64,000 bases of DNA from positions 1,274,001 to 1,338,000 of the forward strand of contig NZ_LT629752.1 of the NCBI RefSeq assembly GCF_900105145.1. Direction: 5' to 3'. Position 1 is the first letter of the stretch; each line of letters opens with the position of its first letter. Shown piece after piece: positions 1 through 8,418 of the stretch. The position numbers and the translations under genes were made by a program. The notes under the pieces were generated by a model. That model did no database searches. It was not told the origin of the DNA and saw only the letters and a list, made by a program, of their open reading frames with translations. This stretch comes from Polaribacter sp. KT25b. Its GTDB lineage: Bacteria; Bacteroidota; Bacteroidia; Flavobacteriales; Flavobacteriaceae.

Positions 1-893
1 TTAGAAACCTCTTCGTTATCAGTTGAAGCTGTCCAAGAAACATTAATTGTAGAGGTAGTAATATTGCTTAAGCTAACATTTGTTGGTGCAGTTGGCGCTT
101 CAGAATCATTAGAAGTAAAAATACCCCAAGTATCAGCTGCAGGTGTTCCTCCCCAAATTCTAGTTGCTAAATATGCATTGTCTATAAATGGGTTTCTATT
201 TCCTTGAGCAAAGTTAGCGTTAGAATCATGGTAAGTATTTCTTTGCCTTTCAAAATCTGACACTGGATCTTCTGCATTCCATTCTAAAAATAAATCAATC
301 ATATCGTCACCTGCATTAGCATTATTACCAATACCAACACCATTAGGTGTACATCTGTCTCCATAGCGGATATACATATACATCATCATTCTTGCAATAT
401 CACCTTTCCATTCATCACCAGGATACCAGCCGCCGGAAACACTTCCTGCATTTCCTGTACCATCAGCAAATTTAAGACTTCCTCTTTGGCTGTTAAAACT
501 AACATCCGAAGCTCTTAAATGATGAGTATCTGCACCTGGGCCTGAAGTGCCAAGGTTTGGATTTCCTAAAGATTTAGCATATGTATGTTCTCTATTCCAT
601 TCATTAGAGCCACCTCCATTCTCATTAATGCCTCTAGTTCTTGCTGTTGTACCTGAAGCAGAATAACCATAAATTAATAAAACTTCACTACTGTTTTCAG
701 GGTTTACATCAGTTGCTTTTATAGCATCCCAACCGTAAGATAAAATATTAGTGTGGGCATTTATAGTTTTTGTTGCTAATTCATCTTTTAGGTCTAGACC
801 AGATTTTGTCCAGTCGAGTCCATTATAATATTGTTCTTGAGCAGAAACAAATAATGAAATAAATAAAGTAAATAAGAATAATGTTTTTTTCAT
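1..893 (-). CDS. Secreted endonuclease I family nuclease, 3' end cut by window edge
   Basis: This reads from an ATG at 893 down to the window edge without a stop, so the C-terminus is missing. The N-terminus is a signal peptide (MKKTLFLFTLFISLFVSAQ) typical of flavobacterial exported proteins. The nuclease domain follows and shows the His-Asn active-site motif NREHTYAKSLG and the motif DTHHLRASD, both typical of the EndA/NucM endonuclease I family of secreted, non-specific DNases. After the nuclease domain the visible end (APTAPTNVSLSNI) begins a fibronectin type III repeat. It is a close paralogue of the next gene, sharing domain order and many motifs, so the pair is a tandem duplication. 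Likely role: extracellular DNA degradation, for nutrient or phosphate gain. A T9SS tail is expected by analogy with its neighbour but lies outside the window. Confidence 0.9.
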   Translation of the reverse strand, partial: MKKTLFLFTLFISLFVSAQEQYYNGLDWTKSGLDLKDELATKTINAHTNILSYGWDAIKATDVNPENSSEVLLIYGYSASGTTARTRGINENGGGSNEWNREHTYAKSLGNPNLGTSGPGADTHHLRASDVSFNSQRGSLKFADGTGNAGSVSGGWYPGDEWKGDIARMMMYMYIRYGDRCTPNGVGIGNNANAGDDMIDLFLEWNAEDPVSDFERQRNTYHDSNANFAQGNRNPFIDNAYLATRIWGGTPAADTWGIFTSNDSEAPTAPTNVSLSNITTSTINVSWTASTDNEEVS

Positions 894-904
894 TTTTTAA
901 TGGG

Positions 905-934
905 TAAAAAAACGATTCAGGATATGAATCGTTT
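905..934 (-). terminator. Rho-independent terminator of the downstream-lying endonuclease gene
   Basis: A perfect 10-bp stem, AAACGATTCA with TGAATCGTTT, encloses a 5-nt loop (910-934). On the minus strand it is followed by a T run (plus-strand A run at 906-910). It lies just past the stop of the 958-3159 gene and before the start of the next one, so each endonuclease gene is probably its own transcription unit. Confidence 0.85.
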
Positions 935-957
935 ATGTTAAAGTATAAATTTAAGGA

Positions 958-3159
958 TTAATTTTTGATTAATTTTTTAGTAATAAATTGTTTTCCAGAG
1001 TTAATTTTTAGCAAATAAACGCCTTTAGATAAATTTGAGATATCAATATTGTTTTTACTTTTCGTAACTTCTGTAGATTGTATCAATTTTCCTAAAACAT
1101 TGTATACGCTTATAATTGCATCTTCTGTAACACTAAAGTAAACATTATTTCCGTTTGCTGGGTTTGGAAACATTTTAAAAGATTGAAAAACATTGGTTTG
1201 TGTGCTTAAAGTAGAAGTATGACTCCCAATACCATCATAGGTTATATCTAAAGCATCCCATTCACTTAAAGTAAAAGTGCTGTTTGGTACAGAAATATTA
1301 CTTTTCCTTCTATATGTTTTATCTTTAATATGGTCACTAGAATTTCCTTCTTCACCAATAATATCAATTAAAACACCATTTTTAAATAAACCAACAGGAT
1401 CATTTCCATTAAAATTAAATGGTGAGCCAAAATTGTTAGTGTCATTATTAGGTGGGCCAACTAAATCTCTTTCTGCTAAGAGAATTTCATTGCTAGCATC
1501 GGCATGCGTAATTACAAAAACATCATTAGGTATAATGCTTGTTACATCTCCAGTATCTAATTTAAAATCATTTACCCAAGAACCTCCATTAGATTGCTTT
1601 TGTATACTGTAACCCGCTAAACTAATTGTAGCACTCGATAAGTTTACAATTTCTATTACTTTATTGTTACCACCAGCAGCAGTATTAGGTTCTACATATT
1701 CAGAAATAAATAATTCTGTAACACCATTAGAGCTACCGTCTGTTGTTGTTGTATTAACTGTTGCACTTTTAGAAGACTTATTATTGTCTATATCTTTTGC
1801 TAAAACCTCTACAGCATAAGTGGTAGAAGTGTTTAATCCTGTAACAGTATAAAAAAGATCTGTTGTAGAAGCAATTAAGTTTCCATCTATATAAACCTCA
1901 TATCCCGCAACTGCATTATTATCTGTAGAAGCAGACCAACTTACTTTAAAAGAAGAGTCAGAAGTATTACTAATAACTATGTTTGTTGGAGTAGTAGGAG
2001 CTTCTGTATCTTGCAAAGTGGTACCATTTACAGCAGTACTTGCCTCTGAAATATTATTTATAATATCTCTTGCAGTGACAGTAAAACTGTAGGTTGTATT
2101 TGTATTTAAATTATTTATTGTTGTGCTAGTATTAGAAGTTTGAGCTGTTAAAACATCATTAACGTAAACATTATATCCAGAAACTTGAACGTTGTCTGTT
2201 GATGCAGTCCAAGAAATATCAATTGAAGTTAAATTAATGTTGCTAAGTGTTACGTTTGTAGGAGTAGTAGGAGCTTCTGTATCACTACCTGAGTATAATC
2301 CCCATCTATCTTCTGCTGTAGTTCCTCCCCAAATTCTTGTTGCTAAATAAGGGTTGTCTATAAAAGGATTTCTGTTTCCTTGTGCTGCATAATTTCTAGT
2401 ATCTTCATGATAATTATTTCTAGCGATTTCAATATCAGAAACTGGATCTTCTGCATTCCATGTTAAAAATAAATCAATCATATCATCTGGAGTAAATTCA
2501 CTACTACCAACACCAACAGCGCTAGGTAAACAAACATCTCCATAACGAACATACATATACATAATCATTCTTGCAGCATCACCTTTCCATTCATCTCCTG
2601 GATACCATGCAGCTGTGTTAGGACCACTTAATCCATTAAAAAAATCTATTGAAGAAAAATCTGAGTTTCCAGAACCTCTTCCATATTTTCTGTTATTTCT
2701 TGTAGAATTACGAATTCTATCTGCTGCTCTTAAGTGATGAGCATCTGTTGATGGTCCAGGAATATCTGTATCTAAAACTGGGTTTGCTAAAGATTTAGGG
2801 AAAACATGTTCTCTGTTCCATACAAAAGCATCTCCACCACCCGCATCTTGTAAGTCTTTATCACGAGTTCTGTCGTTAGTGTCATCTTGGTCTCTACCTT
2901 CTTCCCAACCATAAAATAGAACAACTTCATCAGTGTTAGATGTGTTTTCATCTGTTGCCTTACAAGCGTCCCATACATCAGGGCCGTTGTTACTCGTATA
3001 ATCGAGTACTCTTGTATGAGTTGCTATGATTTTTGTAGCTAATTCATCTTTAAGCTGAAGCCCGGTTAAAGTTAAATCTACATTAAAATAATATTGTTCT
3101 TGTGAAAAAGTTAAAGAGCAAGTAGTTATTGCTATTAAAAGAAGTAGTTTTTTTATCAT
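958..3159 (-). CDS. T9SS-exported endonuclease I with FN3 and lamin-tail domains
   Basis: 733 residues. A signal peptide covers residues 1-19. The endonuclease I (EndA/NucM) domain spans about 20-290 and contains the NREH motif at 115-118 and DAHHLRAAD at 139-147. Two fibronectin type III repeats follow (about 295-475), each starting with an APTTPTN motif. A lamin-tail-like domain (about 480-600; LFISEYVEPN start) comes next. The last 75 residues are a type A Por secretion (T9SS) sorting domain, ending in GVYLLKINSGKQFITKKLIKN-like sequence. The protein should be secreted across the outer membrane and either attached to the cell surface or released. It is a tandem paralogue of the gene ending at the window start. 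Family and export route are clear; the role in nutrient scavenging is inferred. Confidence 0.93.
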   Translation of the reverse strand: MIKKLLLLIAITTCSLTFSQEQYYFNVDLTLTGLQLKDELATKIIATHTRVLDYTSNNGPDVWDACKATDENTSNTDEVVLFYGWEEGRDQDDTNDRTRDKDLQDAGGGDAFVWNREHVFPKSLANPVLDTDIPGPSTDAHHLRAADRIRNSTRNNRKYGRGSGNSDFSSIDFFNGLSGPNTAAWYPGDEWKGDAARMIMYMYVRYGDVCLPSAVGVGSSEFTPDDMIDLFLTWNAEDPVSDIEIARNNYHEDTRNYAAQGNRNPFIDNPYLATRIWGGTTAEDRWGLYSGSDTEAPTTPTNVTLSNINLTSIDISWTASTDNVQVSGYNVYVNDVLTAQTSNTSTTINNLNTNTTYSFTVTARDIINNISEASTAVNGTTLQDTEAPTTPTNIVISNTSDSSFKVSWSASTDNNAVAGYEVYIDGNLIASTTDLFYTVTGLNTSTTYAVEVLAKDIDNNKSSKSATVNTTTTDGSSNGVTELFISEYVEPNTAAGGNNKVIEIVNLSSATISLAGYSIQKQSNGGSWVNDFKLDTGDVTSIIPNDVFVITHADASNEILLAERDLVGPPNNDTNNFGSPFNFNGNDPVGLFKNGVLIDIIGEEGNSSDHIKDKTYRRKSNISVPNSTFTLSEWDALDITYDGIGSHTSTLSTQTNVFQSFKMFPNPANGNNVYFSVTEDAIISVYNVLGKLIQSTEVTKSKNNIDISNLSKGVYLLKINSGKQFITKKLIKN

Positions 3160-3233
3160 TTTTTTAATTTAAATTATACAAAATGTTACTTTCTTTTTCT
3201 AGCAATGAAAAAATATATTGTAAAATTATAATT

Positions 3234-4445
3234 TTATTTTTTTTCTAAAAGTGCCATGTAAAATCCGTCGAAACCAGAAATATGAGCTAACACTTTTTTA
3301 TCGGACACAAATGTAAAATCTTTTCCGGATTCTGATGTTAAGAAATTCTTAACTTGTTCTTGATTTTCTGATGGTAAAATAGAACAAGTTGCATAAACCA
3401 TTTTTCCACCTGGTTTAACCATTTTAGAATATTGTTGTAAAACATCTTGTTGTACTTTTTTAATATTTTCTATAAACTCAGGTTGTAATTTCCATTTAGA
3501 ATCTGGATTTCTACGGATAACGCCCAAACCAGAACAAGGAGCATCAATTAAAACTCTGTCAGCCTTACCATGTAATTTTTTAATGGGCTTCGTAGAATCA
3601 ATTACACGCATATCAATATTGTGTGCTTTGTTTCTTTTTGCTCTTACTTTTAATTTACGGAGTTTACTTTCGTAAATATCCATAGCTATAATTTGCCCTT
3701 TGTTTTCCATTAAAGCTGATAAATGCAATGTTTTACCACCTGCACCTGCGCACGTATCAACTACTTTCATACCGGGTTTTACATCTAAATAGGCAGCAAC
3801 TAATTGCGATGAAGCATCTTGAACTTCAAATAAACCATTATGAAAAGCCTCTGTTTTAAATACATTTGCTCTTTCTGGTAAAACTAATGCATCTGGATGA
3901 TTAGGTACAAGTTCTGTAATTACATCTTCTGCTTGTAATTTCTTTTGAAGCGCTTCTCTAGAAATATTTAAAGTATTTGTTCTTAAAATTACTTTTGCTT
4001 GCTCATTTAATGCAGCAATTTCTTTGGTCCAAACTTCTTCGCCTAATTCAGAAAGACACAATTCATCCATCCAATCAGGAATAGATTCTCTGTATTTTCT
4101 AGTTCTAGATAACTCAGCAAATCGACCTTTAATTCTTCTTTCTGGTACATCACCAATTTGATTCCAATCTGGTAATTTAATTCCTCTTAAAATACACCAA
4201 ACAGAAAATAATCTCCAAATATTATCTCTATCATATGGCGCTTTAACTTCTGCAATTTCTGCATACAAACGGTTCCAACGAACAATGTCGTAGATGGTTT
4301 CTGCAACGAACTTACGATCTCTTGCTCCCCAACGTTTATCTCGTTTTAATGCTTTTTCTACAGCTTTGTCTGCATAAACTCCTTCATTAAATATATCTCT
4401 AATGCTGTCTATAACTGCAAAAGTTAAATTTCTATGTAATCTCAT
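3234..4445 (-). CDS. RsmB/NOP-family rRNA cytosine-C5 methyltransferase
   Basis: 403 residues. The C-terminal half is a SAM-dependent RNA m5C methyltransferase. The SAM-binding motif DTCAGAGGK is at 230-238. The two cysteines of the NOL1/NOP2/Sun mechanism are present: DAPCSGLG (C304) and ATCS (C354). The N-terminal part resembles the NusB-like region of RsmB but is shorter and diverged. The expected reaction is methylation of a cytosine in rRNA, probably 16S, in the cytoplasm; the exact site cannot be read from the sequence. It is followed on the same strand by the endonuclease gene, 74 bp further on. Family certain, target inferred. Confidence 0.92.
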   Translation of the reverse strand: MRLHRNLTFAVIDSIRDIFNEGVYADKAVEKALKRDKRWGARDRKFVAETIYDIVRWNRLYAEIAEVKAPYDRDNIWRLFSVWCILRGIKLPDWNQIGDVPERRIKGRFAELSRTRKYRESIPDWMDELCLSELGEEVWTKEIAALNEQAKVILRTNTLNISREALQKKLQAEDVITELVPNHPDALVLPERANVFKTEAFHNGLFEVQDASSQLVAAYLDVKPGMKVVDTCAGAGGKTLHLSALMENKGQIIAMDIYESKLRKLKVRAKRNKAHNIDMRVIDSTKPIKKLHGKADRVLIDAPCSGLGVIRRNPDSKWKLQPEFIENIKKVQQDVLQQYSKMVKPGGKMVYATCSILPSENQEQVKNFLTSESGKDFTFVSDKKVLAHISGFDGFYMALLEKK

Positions 4446-4818
4446 TATTTTTTTAGAATGGGGCGCTAAGGTACAAAATATGACTTATGAATAGGGAATT
4501 TTAGAATATTTTTAATAAAAGTGACCATTAAAATATGAAGTTAATAATTTATAAATAGTAAAAATTACTATTCTTTTTAATAGATACTATTAATTTGATA
4601 AAAAATTAGGATTTAATTTATTGAAATCAATATTTTGAGTAAGGTTTTTATTGATTTCTCTTTATGTATTTTTAAATAAAAATTAGTCTTTAAGTACTAA
4701 TTCATTGTGAGTTAATTATACAAAAGTTAGATTTTAGCCACTATTTATGAATATTATGTAAAAATCTATTTATTTATTAGTTCATAATTCTGTATTTTCG
4801 TTATTCATATCTTTTATT
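4446..4818. other. AT-rich intergenic region between two divergent genes
   Basis: 373 bp without a credible gene. It holds the divergent upstream regions of the rRNA methyltransferase and recG. Two small adjacent palindromes are visible: AATAGTAA-AAA-TTACTATT (4554-4572) and TTAATAG-ATA-CTATTAA (4577-4593). They could be operators or chance in AT-rich DNA. No clear promoter is seen. Confidence 0.5.
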
Positions 4819-7380
4819 TTGAACTTAAATTACCCAATTACATATATTAAAGGAGTAAGTGTGCAAAGAGCAGCGCTTTTGTACACAGAATTGGGTATCA
4901 AAACATGTAATGATTTACTCAACTTTTTTCCTTTTAGATATATTGATAAAACTGCTTTTTATGCTATAAAAGAGTTACAACCAAATTCATCTGAAGTGCA
5001 AATTGTAGGTAAAATTACGAGTATTAAATCTGTTGCACAAAAAAGAGGTAGTAGGTTGGTGGCAACTTTTCAAGATGCTACTGGATCGATGGAATTAGTT
5101 TGGTTTAAAGGTCAAAAATGGATTAAGGATGCGCTTAAACCAAACGAACCTTATGTAGTTTATGGCAAACTGAATCATTATAATGGTAGTTTTAGCATTC
5201 CGCATCCAGAAATGGAATTGGTTACAGAATATAAAAAAAAGTTACAAACTAAAATGCAACCCGTTTATCCATCAACAGAAAAATTAACAAACTCTGGCGT
5301 TTCTAATAAAATGATTAGAACGTATATTCAGAATTTATTACAGCAGTTTTTTGATGTAATTCAAGAAAGTTTATCCAAAGAAATTATTGATGATTTTAAG
5401 TTGATGCACAAAAGAGATGCCTATTTAAATGTACATTTTCCTAAAAGTCAAGAAAATTTAGCAAAAGCGGAATTCCGTTTAAAATTTGAAGAATTATTTT
5501 TTATTCAGTTACAATTATTGCGCAAAAAACTCATCAATAAAACCAAAATAAAAGGATTTATTTTTGAAAATGTAAGCGATTATTTTAATGAATTTTATAC
5601 GCATCATTTACCTTTCGATTTAACAAATGCACAAAAAAGAGTACTTAGAGAAATTAGAAAAGATGTAGGTTCTGGCGCACATATGAATCGACTTTTACAA
5701 GGTGACGTTGGATCAGGAAAAACCATTGTTGCTCTATTAACCATGCTTTTAGCCATTGATAACGGATTTCAGGCAACAATTATGGCGCCAACAGAAATTT
5801 TGGCAACGCAGCATTATCATGCAATTTCAGAAATGTTGAAAGACATGGATTTAAATGTCGATTTATTAACAGGATCTGTAAGAGCAAAAAAGCGAAGAGA
5901 AATTCATGCAAATTTAGAAGACGGAACATTACATATTTTAATTGGTACACATGCTTTATTAGAAGATAAAGTACAATTTCAAAATTTAGGAATTGCAATT
6001 ATCGATGAGCAACATCGATTTGGGGTAAAACAACGTTCACAATTGTGGAAAAAAGGAGGAAGGAGCCCATCTCAACAAGGAGATGAAATACGGAATCGTT
6101 ACGAAACTGCTCGTCCATCAGTTTATAAATTGATGAAGGAATTGCAGAAAAACAGAAAGCAACAAACGACTCCAGCTGAACAAATTCTTTGGGAACAATT
6201 AAAAACGAAACAATTAGAATTTAAATTTAGGCGGCAACATATAGTTGATGAATTTATAGTTGATTTTATCTGTATTTCTAAATGTTTGATAATAGAAGTT
6301 GATGGAAAATATCATAATACAAAAGAACAACAAGAAGCAGATGATTTAAGAACCAACATTTTACAAGATTTAGGTTTTAAAGTGATAAGATTCACAAATG
6401 AAGAAGTTATAGGAAACATAGAAAATGTTCTAAATAAAATTTCGAAAGAATTAAAAGATGTACCACAAGAGGAAGAAAATAAGAGTAAGAATTCCCTCCC
6501 ATCGGGAGGGTTAGGGTGGGCCTCTCTTCCTCCTCACATTTTAGTAATGACAGCAACGCCAATTCCAAGAACGTTGGCAATGTCTGTGTATGGCGATTTA
6601 GATATTTCTGTAATTGATGAATTACCTCCAGGAAGAAAGGAAATTAAAACTGTACATCGATTTGATAGTAATAGATTAGCTGTCTTTAAATTTATGAGAG
6701 ATGAAATTGAAAAAGGCAGACAGGTTTATATTGTGTATCCATTAATAGAGGAATCTGAAGCAATGGATTATAAAGATTTAATGGATGGTTATGAAAGTGT
6801 ATCTAGAGATTTTCCATCGCCAAAATATCAAATTAGTATTGTTCATGGAAAAATGAAACCTGCTGATAAAGAATTTGAAATGCAACGTTTTGTTAATGGA
6901 GAAACGCAAATTATGGTTGCTACAACTGTAATTGAAGTAGGTGTAAATGTGCCGAATGCAAGTGTAATGATTATAGAAAGTTCAGAACGTTTTGGTTTAA
7001 GTCAATTGCATCAATTAAGAGGAAGAGTTGGTAGAGGCGCAGACCAAAGTTATTGTATTTTATTGTCTAGTTATAAATTATCCGAAGAAGGAAAAACGCG
7101 TTTAAAAACTATGGTAGAAACTTCTGACGGATTTAAAATTGCAGAAGTAGATTTAAAATTGCGTGGGCCAGGAAACTTAATGGGAACGCAACAAAGTGGT
7201 GTTTTAAACCTTAAAATTGCTGATGTTGTTAAGGATTCTAAAATTTTAGTAAATGCTAGAAATACTGCAATTGCTGTTTTACAAGAAGACTCCAACTTAT
7301 CGAAACCAGAAAACGCGAATATTAAAAAAACGTATGTAGAAGTTTCTAAAAACTCTAAAATTTGGAGTGAAATTAGTTAA
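4819..7380 (+). CDS. recG: ATP-dependent DNA helicase RecG with inserted DUF559 nuclease domain
   Basis: 853 residues from a TTG start; RecG is normally about 690-700. Order: an N-terminal wedge/OB-fold (about 1-240), helicase motif I GDVGSGKT (295-302) and motif II DEQH (396-399). Then comes a foreign block (about 413-570), followed by motif III TATP (578-581) and the C-terminal helicase domain with VEVGVNVPNAS, QLRGRVGRG and the RecG-typical LRGPGNLMGTQQSG. RecG remodels stalled forks and Holliday junctions. Removing residues 413-570 gives 695 residues, the normal length, and joins SQLWKK directly to PPHILVMTATP. The insert is a PD-(D/E)XK-like DUF559 domain (EFKFRRQH, FIVDF, IIEVDGKYH, RFTNEEV). 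All RecG motifs look intact, so the helicase is probably active. Whether the inserted nuclease is active is unknown. No upstream ATG fits better than the TTG. Confidence 0.93.
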   Translation: MNLNYPITYIKGVSVQRAALLYTELGIKTCNDLLNFFPFRYIDKTAFYAIKELQPNSSEVQIVGKITSIKSVAQKRGSRLVATFQDATGSMELVWFKGQKWIKDALKPNEPYVVYGKLNHYNGSFSIPHPEMELVTEYKKKLQTKMQPVYPSTEKLTNSGVSNKMIRTYIQNLLQQFFDVIQESLSKEIIDDFKLMHKRDAYLNVHFPKSQENLAKAEFRLKFEELFFIQLQLLRKKLINKTKIKGFIFENVSDYFNEFYTHHLPFDLTNAQKRVLREIRKDVGSGAHMNRLLQGDVGSGKTIVALLTMLLAIDNGFQATIMAPTEILATQHYHAISEMLKDMDLNVDLLTGSVRAKKRREIHANLEDGTLHILIGTHALLEDKVQFQNLGIAIIDEQHRFGVKQRSQLWKKGGRSPSQQGDEIRNRYETARPSVYKLMKELQKNRKQQTTPAEQILWEQLKTKQLEFKFRRQHIVDEFIVDFICISKCLIIEVDGKYHNTKEQQEADDLRTNILQDLGFKVIRFTNEEVIGNIENVLNKISKELKDVPQEEENKSKNSLPSGGLGWASLPPHILVMTATPIPRTLAMSVYGDLDISVIDELPPGRKEIKTVHRFDSNRLAVFKFMRDEIEKGRQVYIVYPLIEESEAMDYKDLMDGYESVSRDFPSPKYQISIVHGKMKPADKEFEMQRFVNGETQIMVATTVIEVGVNVPNASVMIIESSERFGLSQLHQLRGRVGRGADQSYCILLSSYKLSEEGKTRLKTMVETSDGFKIAEVDLKLRGPGNLMGTQQSGVLNLKIADVVKDSKILVNARNTAIAVLQEDSNLSKPENANIKKTYVEVSKNSKIWSEIS
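6055..6534 (+). mobile_element. In-frame DUF559 nuclease element inserted in recG
   Basis: About 474-480 bp (158 codons) interrupts recG between motifs II and III. It encodes a Vsr-like DUF559 domain: an N-terminal helix typical of the family (NRKQQTTPAEQILWEQLK), then FKFRRQH, FIVDF (D482) and IIEVDG (E493, D495), and the C-terminal RFTNEEV. The ends are imperfect inverted repeats: GGAGGAAGGAGCCCA at 6055-6069 and TGGGCCTCTCTTCCTCC at 6517-6533. Just inside are hairpins CATCTC-AACAAG-GAGATG (6068-6085) and CCCTCCC-ATC-GGGAGGG (6494-6510). The GC-rich right end contrasts with the AT-rich surroundings. The inverted ends and the frame-preserving length argue for a mobile element. The exact insertion boundary and any target duplication cannot be fixed without an uninterrupted relative. 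Confidence 0.72.
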
Positions 7381-7412
7381 TTTTTCAATAATTTTTTCTG
7401 ATGAAATTTCTT

Positions 7413-7739
7413 TTAATGGGAAACAATTTTTAATCCGATAATTGATATAATTAAAGTTGATATAAAAAAGAGTCTCCAAAAAGTAGCTGGTTCTTCAAAG
7501 ATAAAAATCCCTAATAAAACTGTTCCTATTGCGCCAATTCCTGTCCAAACGGCATAAGCGGTTCCTATTGGTAGTTCTTCAGTTGCTTTTAAAAGTAAAA
7601 CCATACTAATTGATAAGCAAATTAAAAAACCAACATACCAGTAAGTTGCTTCTGTACCAGTACTTTCTTTTGCTTTACCAAGACAGGTTGCAAAAGCAAC
7701 TTCAAAAAGACCAGCAATAATTAATATAATCCAATTCAT
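7413..7739 (-). CDS. SMR-family small exporter, SugE/Gdx-like
   Basis: 108 residues with four predicted membrane helices, the standard size for the small multidrug resistance family. The conserved membrane glutamate is E13 in AGLFEV. The stretch PIGTAYAVWTGIGAIGT is characteristic of the SugE/Gdx branch, whose known members export guanidinium in exchange for protons. EmrE-type proteins instead have a YAIWSG-type motif. It acts in the inner membrane as an antiparallel dimer. It stands alone, convergent with recG (33 bp between stops). I see no guanidine riboswitch upstream. Family sure, substrate inferred. Confidence 0.9.
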   Translation of the reverse strand: MNWIILIIAGLFEVAFATCLGKAKESTGTEATYWYVGFLICLSISMVLLLKATEELPIGTAYAVWTGIGAIGTVLLGIFIFEEPATFWRLFFISTLIISIIGLKIVSH

Positions 7740-7860
7740 TTTTATGTATTCTAGTTCCTTTTTACCTTTCGTAAAAATTAATCTGTAAATTTAGAAATAA
7801 ATATTCATCAATTTTGCAACACTTTAAAAAATCCATCGTCTATAGAGTAAGAAAGTTTTA

Positions 7861-8418
7861 ATGAGATCAACCAAACAAATACATCAATCAGTTATTAATC
7901 AATGCAAAAAGAACAATGCAAAAGCGCAAATGCAGTTGTATAACTTGTATTGTAAAGCAATGTTTTTAGTTGCTTTTAGATATGTAAAAGACCGTTTTAT
8001 GGCTGAAGATGTTATGCAAGATGCGTTTATAAAAGCATTTAAAAATATTCATAATTATAACAATGAAGTTGCTTTTGGTGCTTGGTTAAAAAGAATTGTT
8101 ATTAACCAAAGTATTGATGAATTAAAGAAAAATAAATTAGAACTAGTTTCTATTAATGAAGAGGTAATTGTAAAATCTGTTGAAGATGATTGGAATATTG
8201 ATTGTGATATTTCTATTGATAGAATTGTTGAGGTTATAAATGGTTTAAAAGAGAAGTATAGATTGGTTTTAACATTGTATTTGTTAGAAGGTTACGATCA
8301 TAATGAAATTTCAAAAATTTTAAATATTACATCAAATACTTCTAGGACACATTTATTAAGAGGTAAAAACTTATTGAAAGAAGAGTTAAAAAATACGAGT
8401 TATGCAGCAAGATATTAG
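7861..8418 (+). CDS. ECF-type RNA polymerase sigma factor
   Basis: 185 residues. Sigma region 2 (about 20-90) contains FRYVKDRFMAEDVMQDAFIKAFKNI, the core-binding and -10-recognition helices. Sigma region 4 (about 125-180) contains the helix-turn-helix YDHNEISKILNITSNTSRTHLLRGK. No region 3 is present, as expected for the ECF class. The next gene starts 17 bp before this one ends and encodes a membrane protein with a long non-cytoplasmic part, so it probably acts as the anti-sigma factor. The stimulus is not visible. It most likely controls its own operon and some envelope genes. Confidence 0.94.
   Translation: MRSTKQIHQSVINQCKKNNAKAQMQLYNLYCKAMFLVAFRYVKDRFMAEDVMQDAFIKAFKNIHNYNNEVAFGAWLKRIVINQSIDELKKNKLELVSINEEVIVKSVEDDWNIDCDISIDRIVEVINGLKEKYRLVLTLYLLEGYDHNEISKILNITSNTSRTHLLRGKNLLKEELKNTSYAARY

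Noticed and set aside
1277..1612. Plus-strand ORF of 111 codons
   Set aside because: Lies wholly antisense to the T9SS endonuclease domains, which are well supported by homologous motifs.
4554..4593. Paired palindromes as an operator for recG or the methyltransferase
   Set aside because: Short A/T palindromes are expected by chance in such DNA, and no promoter overlaps them.
6055..6534. The recG insert as an intein
   Set aside because: No Cys or Ser at the left junction, no His-Asn at the right, and no Hint-domain blocks; the content is a DUF559 nuclease. It is expected to stay in the protein.
7740..7860. Guanidine riboswitch for the SMR gene
   Set aside because: No paired ACGR-loop stems or ykkC-type core could be found upstream of the gene on the minus strand.
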